From Caldilineaceae bacterium (lineage in GTDB: Bacteria > Chloroflexota > Anaerolineae > Caldilineales > Caldilineaceae), in NCBI GenBank assembly GCA_014879855.1, contig JACSRH010000267.1:1-47251 (forward strand): DNA of 47,251 nucleotides. The letters run 5' to 3'. The translations under genes were made by a program, and so were the position numbers. The notes beneath the pieces were generated by a model. The model had not been told where the DNA came from, made no database searches, and worked only from the letters and a program-made list of their open reading frames with translations. Below are positions 1 to 9,000 of this stretch, piece by piece (position 1 is the stretch's first letter; every line of letters begins with the position of its first letter).

Positions 1-1930
1 CCAACGCTACCATTGCATAGAGTGTAGCACCCACTTTCCGCGTTTTGAATGGAATTTGCTTACGATCGGCTTGCAATGAGACCAATTGTTGCATGTTTTT
101 CTGGACAGGGAGCAGCAGGATGAGGTCGCCCGGCGCGACGGCGTGCTGAATGGTGAACGATAGCCGGCCGCGCTCAGCGTCGCCTGAAAACGCATCAACG
201 TGCGCAGCCGCGCGGTTACGGCTGAAATCCAGCCATCGCGCCGCCGAGAGGATCGGCAGGCCATTTTCGACGCAGCTTGCCAGGACTCCCTCCCTGTAAA
301 GTGCAGCGCCCGCGCGCCACGCGCCCGGCACAGCAAATGGGTCGAAGTGAAACTGCGCGCCGAGCGCGGCGTACGCGCCTGACACCGCGCGGCGTATCAG
401 CCCATCGGCAATCTCGATTGCTTCATCCGGCGTCGAGCCCACAAAATTTGCACCCCAGGGCATCTCGATTACCTGCTCATCGACGAGATGCGTATTCTGC
501 TGCCAGTTGTCGATCAGCCGTCCTTCAGCATCGACAAAACGCATGGGCAATCCGCTGCCCGTGAAGTAGCCAAAGGCCCACGTGCCATCATCGCGCTGAA
601 AGGCCGGCCCAACGTGGTAATAATCCAAGTTCATGCGCACCGCGTACGCGGCCTGCACACGCGCCGTATCCGTCCATCCGTGCCACAAAACGCGGTGCGT
701 GCGCGTGCTGTCGAACTCTCCATAGCCCAATCCGGTGAACTGTTGCCAGTAGCGCGCCCAGCCGATCTCCAGGCCGTCCTCCACGTATGGATGGAGCGCA
801 AATTCATGGCCGCGCGCACGCCACGCGTCGGCGTGATAAGGCGTGACAACGTCGGATTGCGGGACAAGCTCACCCAGCACGGGCTGCTCATCCGCCCAGG
901 CGCGCATTCGGCGCATGGCGCGGCGCACCGTGCTCGTCGGCAGCGGCGTGTAGTAGATCGACATCGTCCCGCCAAAGTGCTCGACGCGGCGCAGCGCTTC
1001 ATCCACCACCGGCGCGGGGTTGTTGTGCGAATCCCCTGTGCAGACCAGGACGCTGTCGGCATTGGCCGGAAAATACCAGAGCCGAGGCAAAGGCGTCGCG
1101 CTCACTTCGTTCAGCAAGTTGACCAGCAGGCGCTGCTGTTCATCAGCCTGCGGGAGGTGGATGCGATCCAAATCGATAAAGTCCACAAACATGTCGCACG
1201 CGCGCAACCCTTCCAGACCGTCGGCCTCGACGCCAGCGTGCGCCGGTGGGCCTTGCCGCGTGTAAACGATGCTTTGCGCCAGATCGTAACACCAAGTTGC
1301 AACTGCCCCTCGCCCCAAGCGCCGATAAGCCACAGCCGGGGTCTGGCTGGCAACGCCGTCTCGGCTGCACAGATAAGCGACGGCTTCGGCTTCGCGCAGT
1401 TGGTAGTGATGCAGGGCTGCGTGGAATTGCAGCGCGCCGCTGGCGATGCCTTCCGCGCCAGTGGCGCCTGCCCACACACAAAGATACCCGTCGCTGGTTG
1501 CATCCTTGGCGCCGGTTAGACCGCACAGCGGCGCCAGCTTTGCATTCGGCTGGACTGCGACCAGCCCGCCGCCCGCTTCGACATAGTCGCGCAGCAACTC
1601 GATCTGGTCATCGGTCGTTGCTCCTGGCAGCATCATGACAACTGCAACCGATGCCAATTGAGACGGGTCAAGCGCCGCCAGGCGTTGGGTGTGTGCATAG
1701 GGCAGCCCTTCGACGCGCAAGATTTCCTGCCAGACAACAGGGTTGGCGTGGTCAGAATATGCGATCAATAGCGGCGAAACGCGCTGCGCATGATTGTCGG
1801 CAACAAAGATGGGCGCGCTGGGCATTGGACGGCCATTGCTGTCCAACACCAAGCGGCCGCCGGCCACGGCCGGGAGACTGGCGACGCCCGCCGCAATCGC
1901 CAGTTTCAGAGCATCGCGGCGGGTTAGCAT
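1..1930 (-). CDS. Tat-exported protein with NodB-like (polysaccharide deacetylase-like) region, 3' end cut by window
   Basis: The frame is open from ATG at 1930 to the window edge (643 codons, no stop), so the C-terminus is missing. It begins MLTRRDALKLAIAAG, a twin-arginine (Tat) type signal with a hydrophobic core, so export in folded form is expected. Residues about 30-190 look like an alpha/beta domain of the class I glutamine amidotransferase / ThuA type. Residues about 270-430 carry TGDSHNN, HEFALHPY and RTHRVLWHGW, which resemble the three metal/catalytic blocks of NodB-fold polysaccharide deacetylases (TxDDG, HxxxH and a later His). The last part looks beta-sandwich-like. It starts 26 bases after the stop of the LamG gene upstream and is probably the distal gene of that operon. 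I see no good Shine-Dalgarno. Inference: cell-wall or glycan modification; the enzymatic assignment is tentative, the gene and the Tat leader are solid. Confidence 0.8.
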   Translation of the reverse strand, partial: MLTRRDALKLAIAAGVASLPAVAGGRLVLDSNGRPMPSAPIFVADNHAQRVSPLLIAYSDHANPVVWQEILRVEGLPYAHTQRLAALDPSQLASVAVVMMLPGATTDDQIELLRDYVEAGGGLVAVQPNAKLAPLCGLTGAKDATSDGYLCVWAGATGAEGIASGALQFHAALHHYQLREAEAVAYLCSRDGVASQTPAVAYRRLGRGAVATWCYDLAQSIVYTRQGPPAHAGVEADGLEGLRACDMFVDFIDLDRIHLPQADEQQRLLVNLLNEVSATPLPRLWYFPANADSVLVCTGDSHNNPAPVVDEALRRVEHFGGTMSIYYTPLPTSTVRRAMRRMRAWADEQPVLGELVPQSDVVTPYHADAWRARGHEFALHPYVEDGLEIGWARYWQQFTGLGYGEFDSTRTHRVLWHGWTDTARVQAAYAVRMNLDYYHVGPAFQRDDGTWAFGYFTGSGLPMRFVDAEGRLIDNWQQNTHLVDEQVIEMPWGANFVGSTPDEAIEIADGLIRRAVSGAYAALGAQFHFDPFAVPGAWRAGAALYREGVLASCVENGLPILSAARWLDFSRNRAAAHVDAFSGDAERGRLSFTIQHAVAPGDLILLLPVQKNMQQLVSLQADRKQIPFKTRKVGATLYAMVAL

Positions 1931-1956
1931 CCAACGCGATCGCGAGACGCTTCTCG

Positions 1957-3393
1957 CTATTGGGCGGCGTTCGTACATAATGCTTCCTGCTGGATGAGCG
2001 GAAGATATAAGAGCTGGGCGTCGCTGCCTTGCGGCGCGTGTGTGGGCCTGACGCCTGGCAAGCTGTCCGGCTCAGGCGTAGGCGTGGCTGTTGGACAGGG
2101 CGGCAACGCGGCGGTCGCTGTCGGCGTCGCGATCAAGGTGCCCTGTCCTGTCGGCATCGCTGTTTCGGTTGGCGCGGTGTCGTCGGGTGTGGGCGTCACA
2201 GCCGGTGTGGGCGTCACGGTAGGCGAACCTGTCGCTGTCGGCGGAACTGGCGTCGCGGTCCCTGTGCTCGTAGGCGGAAGGGGCGTGTTGGTCGCCGTCG
2301 GCGGAACTGGCGTCGCGGTCCCTGTGCTCGTAGGCGGAAGGGGCGTGTTGGTCGCTGTCGGCGGAACTGGCGTCGCGGTCCCTGTGCTCGTAGGCGGAAG
2401 GGACGTGTTGGTCGCTGTCGGCGGAACCGGCGTCCACGTATTCGTAGGGAGAGGCGAACTAAAGGGCGTATCCGCATCGTAGATGGGGCCGGCAGGCGAT
2501 CCCCCGTACGCACAGACGCCATGGCTGGGGTCATTAGTGGCGCCAGACGTATCAAACACGCTGCCTGTACACGCGCCAGCCGGTCCTTCATCAAAGTGAT
2601 AGAGTCCCGCGGTTTGGCTGTCGGTCATAAACGGCGCGGTGGGCCGGGTGAAGGCAGCGGTGTAACGCGCCGCCGCCGAAATACGCAATTCGTCGATCCA
2701 GCCGCTGAAAGAGAGATAGGCCGCGCCTATATCGTGCTTCTCAGCGCCCAGCACGATGAAAGGATCGTTGGGCTTGGTAGGCGTGCGGCCATCTCTATAG
2801 CTGGCGTTACCGGCAGCGCCTTGCGCAGTCGCTTGCAAGGCGCCATCCACAAAGAGTTGCATCATACCATTCACGGTGCGACCAGCAGCGATATGATGCC
2901 ACTGGCCGTCGGCGACGCTTTGACTGCTACAAACCGAGGTTCCGGCAGCGCCAACGCTCACGCCAAAGACGACACGCCCATTGCCCAGCGAGATGCCCAA
3001 ATCGCCATAGTCGCCGCTGCCATCTATATCGCGGTCAAAGATGATATTGCCATCGATCCAGCCATCCTTTTCGTTGCATCTTGCCACGCCGCCATTCTCG
3101 CTCGGCAACGCCTTCAGCCAGAACTCGATCGTGAAATCCGTGGCCCCGACATCGACCGGGCGCGGCGGCGCATCAATAGGAATAAGCACGCGATCACGGC
3201 CGGGCGCGGCAAAGCCATTGCCGTACAGCCGCAACGCGTACCCGCTGCCCTGGGCCAGGGCCGGCGGCGGTGACGAGAAGGGCTTGTCCCACCTGCCCCA
3301 GATTCCAGCCGTTACGGCGACCAGCAGAGAGATCCCAAGCGATGCGAAAAAACCGCGATGACGGCGCGTTCGACTATCAGAATTGCTGTGCAT
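1957..3393 (-). CDS. Secreted LamG-domain protein with Thr/Pro-rich linker
   Basis: This 478-residue protein has an N-terminal signal/anchor (basic RTRRHRGFF then a hydrophobic stretch, with an Ala-Gln-Gly cleavage-like site). Residues about 45-290 form one LamG/concanavalin A-like jelly roll: the blocks DFTIEFWLKA, WHHIAAGRT, FVDGALQ, GWIDELRIS and GLYHFDEG are typical. A Thr/Pro linker (about 300-430) follows, built partly from a 20-residue tandem repeat. The C-terminus contains LLYLPLIQQ, an ending often found on Chloroflexota surface proteins. I chose ATG 3393 because GAAGGGCC lies just upstream; an in-frame start at 3435 would overlap the upstream gene by 22 bases. The upstream gene ends at 3414, a gap of 20 bases, so the two are cotranscribed. 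Likely role: carbohydrate or protein binding at the cell surface. The binding partner is unknown. Confidence 0.88.
   Translation of the reverse strand: MHSNSDSRTRRHRGFFASLGISLLVAVTAGIWGRWDKPFSSPPPALAQGSGYALRLYGNGFAAPGRDRVLIPIDAPPRPVDVGATDFTIEFWLKALPSENGGVARCNEKDGWIDGNIIFDRDIDGSGDYGDLGISLGNGRVVFGVSVGAAGTSVCSSQSVADGQWHHIAAGRTVNGMMQLFVDGALQATAQGAAGNASYRDGRTPTKPNDPFIVLGAEKHDIGAAYLSFSGWIDELRISAAARYTAAFTRPTAPFMTDSQTAGLYHFDEGPAGACTGSVFDTSGATNDPSHGVCAYGGSPAGPIYDADTPFSSPLPTNTWTPVPPTATNTSLPPTSTGTATPVPPTATNTPLPPTSTGTATPVPPTATNTPLPPTSTGTATPVPPTATGSPTVTPTPAVTPTPDDTAPTETAMPTGQGTLIATPTATAALPPCPTATPTPEPDSLPGVRPTHAPQGSDAQLLYLPLIQQEALCTNAAQ
2231..2445. repeat. 60-bp tandem repeat (about 3.5 copies) encoding a Thr/Pro linker
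   Basis: Successive 60-base units are almost identical (1-2 substitutions per copy). The period of 60 keeps the frame, and each unit encodes a 20-residue Thr/Pro segment of the type VPPTATNTPLPPTSTGTATP. The near-identity at DNA level points to recent expansion by slippage or unequal recombination, so linker length is probably variable between strains. Confidence 0.9.
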
Positions 3394-3413
3394 TGGCCCT
3401 TCTGCTTGCCTCT

Positions 3414-5186
3414 TCAACGGCCTGCCGCCTCCCACGCGGGATCAGCCGCATCTGGGCTCGGGGACAGACCCAGTTGCCCTGGATTGCCAGCTGCCGAGCT
3501 ATCCGCGGTCGTTTGGCCGCGACCTTCATTCAGCGCCCATTGACCAAGCGTATCAGCGTCGGGCGCGGGCAATGTGACGGGTGGCGTAAACTGCGCGGCA
3601 TAGCGCACCCCCTGCGAAATACGGACATCGTCGAGCGCGCCCACAAAACGGTCATAGCCAGGGATGCCGCCGAAGCGCAATTTGCCAACCGCGCCTACGC
3701 CAGATGGCAGCGCCGCCATCGCGCCTGGCCGGCCATTGACAAACACTTGCGCGGAGCCGTCGTTATATATTCCTGCAACATGATACCACCTGCCGCCAAC
3801 CAAGCGCGTGGCATGGCGCACTACCTGCCAGTCGGCATTCGTCGCCACCCAGAAGGATGGTCTGCCTGCATTCAATTCAAACGACCAGCCATGATTGTCG
3901 TCGGCTTGATTGACGATAATGGCGTCCAGCGAGCTGCTCGCCGGACGCACCCAAAACTCCACCGTCAGCACACTGCCATGCTCGACGCGGCCCAATACGA
4001 CCACGTCATCGATGCCATCGAAGATCAACGCATTGTTTTGAGAGGGCGCCAGCGTCGCGGTGGCCGTCACCGGGAGAGAGGTCGGCGTCACCGCGAGAGA
4101 GGTCGGCGTCGCCGGCGCTCGCGTCGCGGTGGCTGGAACCCGCGTCGCGGTGGGCGGGGCTGGCAGAGGCGTTGGGGTGAACGCAGGCGTCGCAGGGATG
4201 GCGCCAAAAGGCGTCTCCTGCACATACTGAGGGCCTGCCACACCGGCGCCGCCGTAGGAGCAGACGCCATGCGTCGGCGCGCCAGAGACGGTGGCGCTGT
4301 CCGTCAGCACCCCGGTGCATGGCCCTGCCGGGCCTTCGTCGAAGTGATAGAGCCCCACCGTGTTGGCGTCAGGGATAAACGGCGTTCCCGCTGGCGTGAA
4401 AGGCTCCGCGTAGCGCAGCACGTTCGACAAACGCAATTCATCGAGCCAACCACTGAAAGAAGGATAAGCTGCCGGGTTTCCTACCGAAGCGCCGGCATCA
4501 TGCTTTTCCGCGCCGAGCACAAAGAAGGGTTCGTTGCGACAATACCCGCCCCACGCGCCGGCCGGCCCCTGACAATACTCCGGCCCGCGATAGGATGCCG
4601 CAACACCATCGGGGTACGAGAGGTCACCGGCCGGCCCGGTCGCGGTCGCATCGAGACGACCATCGACAAACACCCAGAGCAGGCCATCGTTCATGCGGCG
4701 CTGAACTGCCACATGATGCCAGCGGTTGTCCAGCACATTGGTGACGCCACAAAGCGTGCGGGCTTCCCAATTCTGATCCGTGACGCCAAACACGACGCGA
4801 CCGCCGCTATCGACAGAGAGACCGAATTTGCGTCCCTCCGAAAAGCGGTCGCGGTCAAGCACGATGCTGCCATCGATCCAATCCTCATTTTGCCCACAAA
4901 CAACCGCCGCGCCGCGATTCTCAGCAAGAACGCCGCGCAGCCAAAATTCAATGGTGAAGTCGGCGCCGCCAATGTCGGTGGGCAAGCTGCCTGCTGTGCT
5001 CTCCACTGGTATCTTGGCGCGGTCGATGTCATCAACGCCGTGCCCGTAGAAACGCAGGGAATAGCCGCCATTTGTTTGCGCCTGTGCGAGGATCGTTGTT
5101 GCATGGAAGATGCCAGCCAGAATCGACAGCCCTAAGACTCCTGTCCCTATCCTGCGCATCCAGCGGCGCCAGTCACGTGTGTTCAC
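3414..5186 (-). CDS. Secreted protein with two LamG domains joined by a Thr/Pro linker
   Basis: 590 residues. The N-terminus (MNTRDWRRWMRRIG then a hydrophobic stretch ending AQAQT) is a signal peptide. LamG domain 1 spans about 40-290 (FTIEFWLRG, RWHHVAVQRR, VFVDGRLDA, GWLDELRLSN, GLYHFDEG) and is closely similar in layout to the LamG domain of the next gene downstream, so the two are paralogous. A Thr/Pro linker (about 325-375) leads to LamG domain 2 at about 380-570 (LTVEFWVRPA, RWYHVAGIYN, VFVNGRPG, ALDDVRISQG, LGQWALNEG). Domain 2 resembles the two C-terminal domains of the 1306-residue protein encoded upstream. The gene lies 14 bases downstream of the lipoprotein gene. No catalytic motif was seen. 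Likely an adhesive or glycan-binding surface protein. Confidence 0.9.
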   Translation of the reverse strand: MNTRDWRRWMRRIGTGVLGLSILAGIFHATTILAQAQTNGGYSLRFYGHGVDDIDRAKIPVESTAGSLPTDIGGADFTIEFWLRGVLAENRGAAVVCGQNEDWIDGSIVLDRDRFSEGRKFGLSVDSGGRVVFGVTDQNWEARTLCGVTNVLDNRWHHVAVQRRMNDGLLWVFVDGRLDATATGPAGDLSYPDGVAASYRGPEYCQGPAGAWGGYCRNEPFFVLGAEKHDAGASVGNPAAYPSFSGWLDELRLSNVLRYAEPFTPAGTPFIPDANTVGLYHFDEGPAGPCTGVLTDSATVSGAPTHGVCSYGGAGVAGPQYVQETPFGAIPATPAFTPTPLPAPPTATRVPATATRAPATPTSLAVTPTSLPVTATATLAPSQNNALIFDGIDDVVVLGRVEHGSVLTVEFWVRPASSSLDAIIVNQADDNHGWSFELNAGRPSFWVATNADWQVVRHATRLVGGRWYHVAGIYNDGSAQVFVNGRPGAMAALPSGVGAVGKLRFGGIPGYDRFVGALDDVRISQGVRYAAQFTPPVTLPAPDADTLGQWALNEGRGQTTADSSAAGNPGQLGLSPSPDAADPAWEAAGR

Positions 5187-5200
5187 GGTGGACCTCCCTT

Positions 5201-6043
5201 CTACTTTTTACTGATATTCTGCATCCAGTTGATCATGCTTTGCATGGCGCCACGATGATAACGCTGCACCCAGGCTGGATCGCTCCAATCGATCGGCGCG
5301 TCACTGATATCAAACAGCGTATGTTCGCTGTGATCGGCAATGTAATAAGTCGCGCCGTAAGGCCATTGTTGCTGATGCGCCGCGGCCGCCTGCACACTGA
5401 TGGCGTCAAGATTGCTCTCACTGTCAGAAACGATGATATGCACAGGCGCGGCAATGGCAACGATGAGGTCCGGCCCCAGCAAGCTAGAGAGCAAGACCAC
5501 CCCAACCGGCGGTTGAATGGCGGCGAATTCCTCAAAATGAGTGGCAAGATGCTCAGTGCCAATGCTCTGCGCGACAATGAACACCTGTCTCCGGTCGATG
5601 CCTTGCTGCGCAACCGCCGCCCGGTACGCTGCGAGGGCGTCTTCTGCTTCACAGCAGGCGTCGGCGCCCTCGCTTGCGCCGACGCCACGTTTGTCAAAAC
5701 GAAAAACAGCAAACCTGGCGTCCGTCAACAATTCAGCCATGTAGCCGTAGGCGTCGCGCGTCACAGGCCCCGAATGGTGAATAATGAACACCAGCGGCGC
5801 GGTTGCTGGTGAGCGCGGCAGGTCAAGTTCGCCGGCCAAGGTCACATTGGCGGAAGCGAACTGGACTGGACGGCGCTCACGCGTAGAGAGTTCCAACATT
5901 GGCGTTGGATAGACGTCGCCGGTAAGGGGGTCAATGCGCGCTGGCGGCTGCGCCTCTGGCTGCGTCAAAAACGAAGCCGGTGAGACACAGCCGCCGCAAA
6001 AAAGGAGCAGCGTTAGTACAAGCAATAAGCCCGCACGCACCAA
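5201..6043 (-). CDS. Lipoprotein, alpha/beta hydrolase fold
   Basis: 280 residues. The N-terminus is a lipoprotein signal: a hydrophobic stretch followed by the lipobox-like FCGGC (Cys about residue 19), so the mature protein should be lipid-anchored on the outer face. The rest is an alpha/beta hydrolase: strand plus oxyanion region VFIIHHSGP, FDKRGVGASEG, nucleophile elbow VAQSIG (A-x-S-x-G instead of the more usual G-x-S-x-G), an acidic residue in IIVSDSESN and a late His in YIADHSEHTLF, giving a plausible Ser-Asp-His triad. It sits 15 bases after the large LamG gene and 14 before the next LamG gene. Substrate is unknown; an esterase acting on cell-surface glycan acyl groups would fit the context but is inference. 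Confidence 0.88.
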   Translation of the reverse strand: MVRAGLLLVLTLLLFCGGCVSPASFLTQPEAQPPARIDPLTGDVYPTPMLELSTRERRPVQFASANVTLAGELDLPRSPATAPLVFIIHHSGPVTRDAYGYMAELLTDARFAVFRFDKRGVGASEGADACCEAEDALAAYRAAVAQQGIDRRQVFIVAQSIGTEHLATHFEEFAAIQPPVGVVLLSSLLGPDLIVAIAAPVHIIVSDSESNLDAISVQAAAAHQQQWPYGATYYIADHSEHTLFDISDAPIDWSDPAWVQRYHRGAMQSMINWMQNISKK

Positions 6044-6058
6044 ATAAGCTCACGAAAC

Positions 6059-9000
6059 CTAACGATTGGCCGCGCCCCAGACGGGATCATCTGCGCCTGC
6101 TGCGGTGGAAGCGCCCAGCGTGCCGGTGCGTCCATTGGAGGAGCCATCCGCCACGCTTTGTCCGCTGCCTTCGTTAAAGGCCCATTGCGCCAAGGTATTG
6201 GCATCCGGCGCCGGCAGTATGGCAGGCGGCGCGAAGTTGGCCGTATAACGCACTGACGCAGAAATTCTTACGTCATCCAGGGAACCGCCGAAGTATGAAT
6301 AGCCCGGCAGGCCGCCCATGCGCAGCCCGCCTGCTGCGATCCGCAATGTTGCGCCTACTGTGGCTGGCGTTGATGAGATGCCGTTAACAAAGAGGCGCAC
6401 TGCACCGTTGTCATAGATTGCCGTCACGTGCGCCCATTGACCGGCAGGCAGCGCCGCGGGATAGAAGACGCCTTGCCAGCCGGCATCGGTCGACAGCCAC
6501 AGGATCGGCCGACCTGCATCAAGTTCCAGCGACCACCCATTGTAATCGTCAGCTTCGGCCAGGAGGATGCCGCTGCTGTTTGCCGCCGCCGGACGCACCC
6601 ACGCCTCGACCGTGAAGCGCGATGTGCTGACAGAGCGCGCCGCAGCGACAAAATCATTCACGCCATCAAAGGTGAGCGCGGAATTGGCGCCTGGCGTCGG
6701 CGTAGTGGTGGGTGTATTCGTCGGCGTGGGCGACGGCCCTGGCGTCGGCGTGTTTGTGGGCAGCGGCGTGTTCGTGGGCAGCGCCGTGTTCGTGGGCAGC
6801 GGCGTGTTGGTTGGCAACGGTGCAGTCGTTGGTGTTGCAGTCGGCCCCAGATTCGGGAAAGGGTACCCAGCAGTCCAGGCTGGATCAGTCGCCTCCACCT
6901 GATTTGAAGCGCCAAGGGTGGCCGTGTTCGGCGCACCAGCCGCGTCCGCGGCCAGTTGCCCCGCTGCTTCGTCGAAACGCCACAGATCGACTGTATTGGC
7001 GTCAACCCCATGAGGCGCCGTTGGCAGTGCAAAGGTTGCCGTGTAGCGTACAATATTAGAGATGCGCACATCGTCGAGCGCACCGGCAAAGGCGGGGTAG
7101 CCAGAGAAAGCGCCCATCTGCACCAGGGGACCTTGGGTAAGCGTGGCGCCGACTGCACCTGCGCCAGAAGCCTGACCGTTGACAAAGGTGCGCAATACAC
7201 CGGCATTATAGGTGGCGGCGACATGATGCCAGACGCCTGCCGGCAATACAGTGGGATGGCTGATCGCCTGCCAGCCCTCGTTTGTCCTCACCCAGAAAAT
7301 AATGCGCCCGTTCTCCATCTCAAAAGAATAACCACTGTCGTCATTGCCTGCCAGCAACACAATGCCGGTCTCATTCGCGGCGCCGGGGCGCAGCCACATT
7401 TCAACCGTTAAGGGGCCGCCTCCTGCGCTGGCGCCGGCGCTCAGGAAGTCATTCACGCCGTCGAATTGCAGCGCAGAATTGGCGCCAGGCATCACCGTCG
7501 GCATGGCAGTTGGCGTGGGCGGGATCGGCGTGGGGGTGAAGGTGGCTGTTGGCGGCAGCGGCGTGGGTGACGGGCCAGGCGTCGGCGTGTTGGTGGGCAG
7601 CGGTGTATTGGTCGGCGTCGGGGTCGGGCCGGCAAATTGTACGCTCACCGCGCGCACCTCTGGCGACTGCATCACGTTAGTCGTGCTGAGATCGAGACGA
7701 TATTGGAAATACCGTGCCGCGGGGCTGTTGATGGCAGTGCCGCTCACTGGCGCCCATCCGCTCCAGTTCGCGCCATCCGGCGAAGTGCGCGTCAGCGCAA
7801 CGACGCCCGTAGCAGCCGGCGCGTCAGCATCCATCACGAGGGTTCCCCACGGCGCGGCCTGTCCTGCATCGTAGACGCAGGAGGTGTAGCTGCCTGTCGC
7901 CGGGTACTGACCCACGCGCGCCCAGTCTACATTCATGGGGCTGACGCCGTAAGTCGTCGGTGTTTGATGATAGATGAAGGCCCAGGTATTGAGTGTAGGT
8001 GCACCGGCAATTGCCCCCTGGAACACGCCATCGATGTAGAAATCAGCGCTATCAGCATCCCACTCGACGCGGAAGACGTGATACTGAGTCAAGTCGTATG
8101 GTGGAATGTCGATGTTGATCAGCGGCGTAGTTTCATCACCATCGCGCCCGCGCAGGAACGTTGTATTGACATCACGTGTGACAAAAATACGCACCGAGCT
8201 ATCGGGGGGATAGGTGGACGTAATGTCGTAATAGAATGGCGTCTGGTCGCGATAAAAGCCGATGTCAGGCCAGCCAGCATTGGCGCCGTTGACGCGCAGC
8301 AGGGCGCGCACTTCAATAAAGCGTGGCTGATATGGCTGAAAATTGAGCTGCGAGCGCAGCAGTGACCCGTCCAGGGTAACGACGCCGTTAGCAATCGTCG
8401 GCGGGATGGTGTACCACGTATTGGCGTAGTTGATAAACCAACGCCCTGTATCGATTGCCGTGCCGTTGAAATAATCTTCGAGGGTTGGTTGCAGCCGCAC
8501 TTCACCGCCGCCGGCGTCACTCACACTGGCGCTGCTCAGCGCGGCGCAAGGCGCGGAAAAGTCATTCGCCGTCGTCTGCACGACGCCCGCAGCGCCAACG
8601 GGGACAAAACCCGACGCAGGAGTATTGGTTGGCGTACTCGTCGGAGGGGCGAAAGGTGTATTCGTCGGCGTATTCGTCGGCGTATTCGTCGGCGTATTCG
8701 TCGGTGTATTTGTCGGTGTATTTGTCGGTGTATTTGTCAGTGTATTCACCGGCGTGTTCGTAGCCGGACTGGTGGGCGTCGCGGTATCGGCTGGGATCGT
8801 TGGCGTATTGGTCGGTATTTCCGTGTTGACCGGCGTAGCCGTCGGCGTATTGACGGGCGCACCCACCGGCGCGTTTTGCAACGTGACGCTGCGCACTTCT
8901 GGCGACTGCATGACGTTGGTCGTGGCGAAATCGAGACGATATTGCAGGTACTGTCCGGCAGGGCTTGTCACCGCAGCGCCGGCAGTCTGCGCCCATTCCG

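Noticed and set aside
488..1519. 343-codon plus-strand open frame near the left edge
   Set aside because: The minus strand carries a continuous 643-codon frame with a Tat leader through the same region; the plus-strand product looks like no known protein.
2029..5135. Long open frames on the plus strand opposite the LamG genes
   Set aside because: They are Arg-rich, have no start signals or recognisable domains, and lie exactly opposite genes with clear LamG motifs; they arise from the GC-rich codon pattern.
8656..8765. Tandem repeats considered as a CRISPR array
   Set aside because: Units are 12 bases, contiguous, without spacers, and code for a Thr/Asn/Pro linker.
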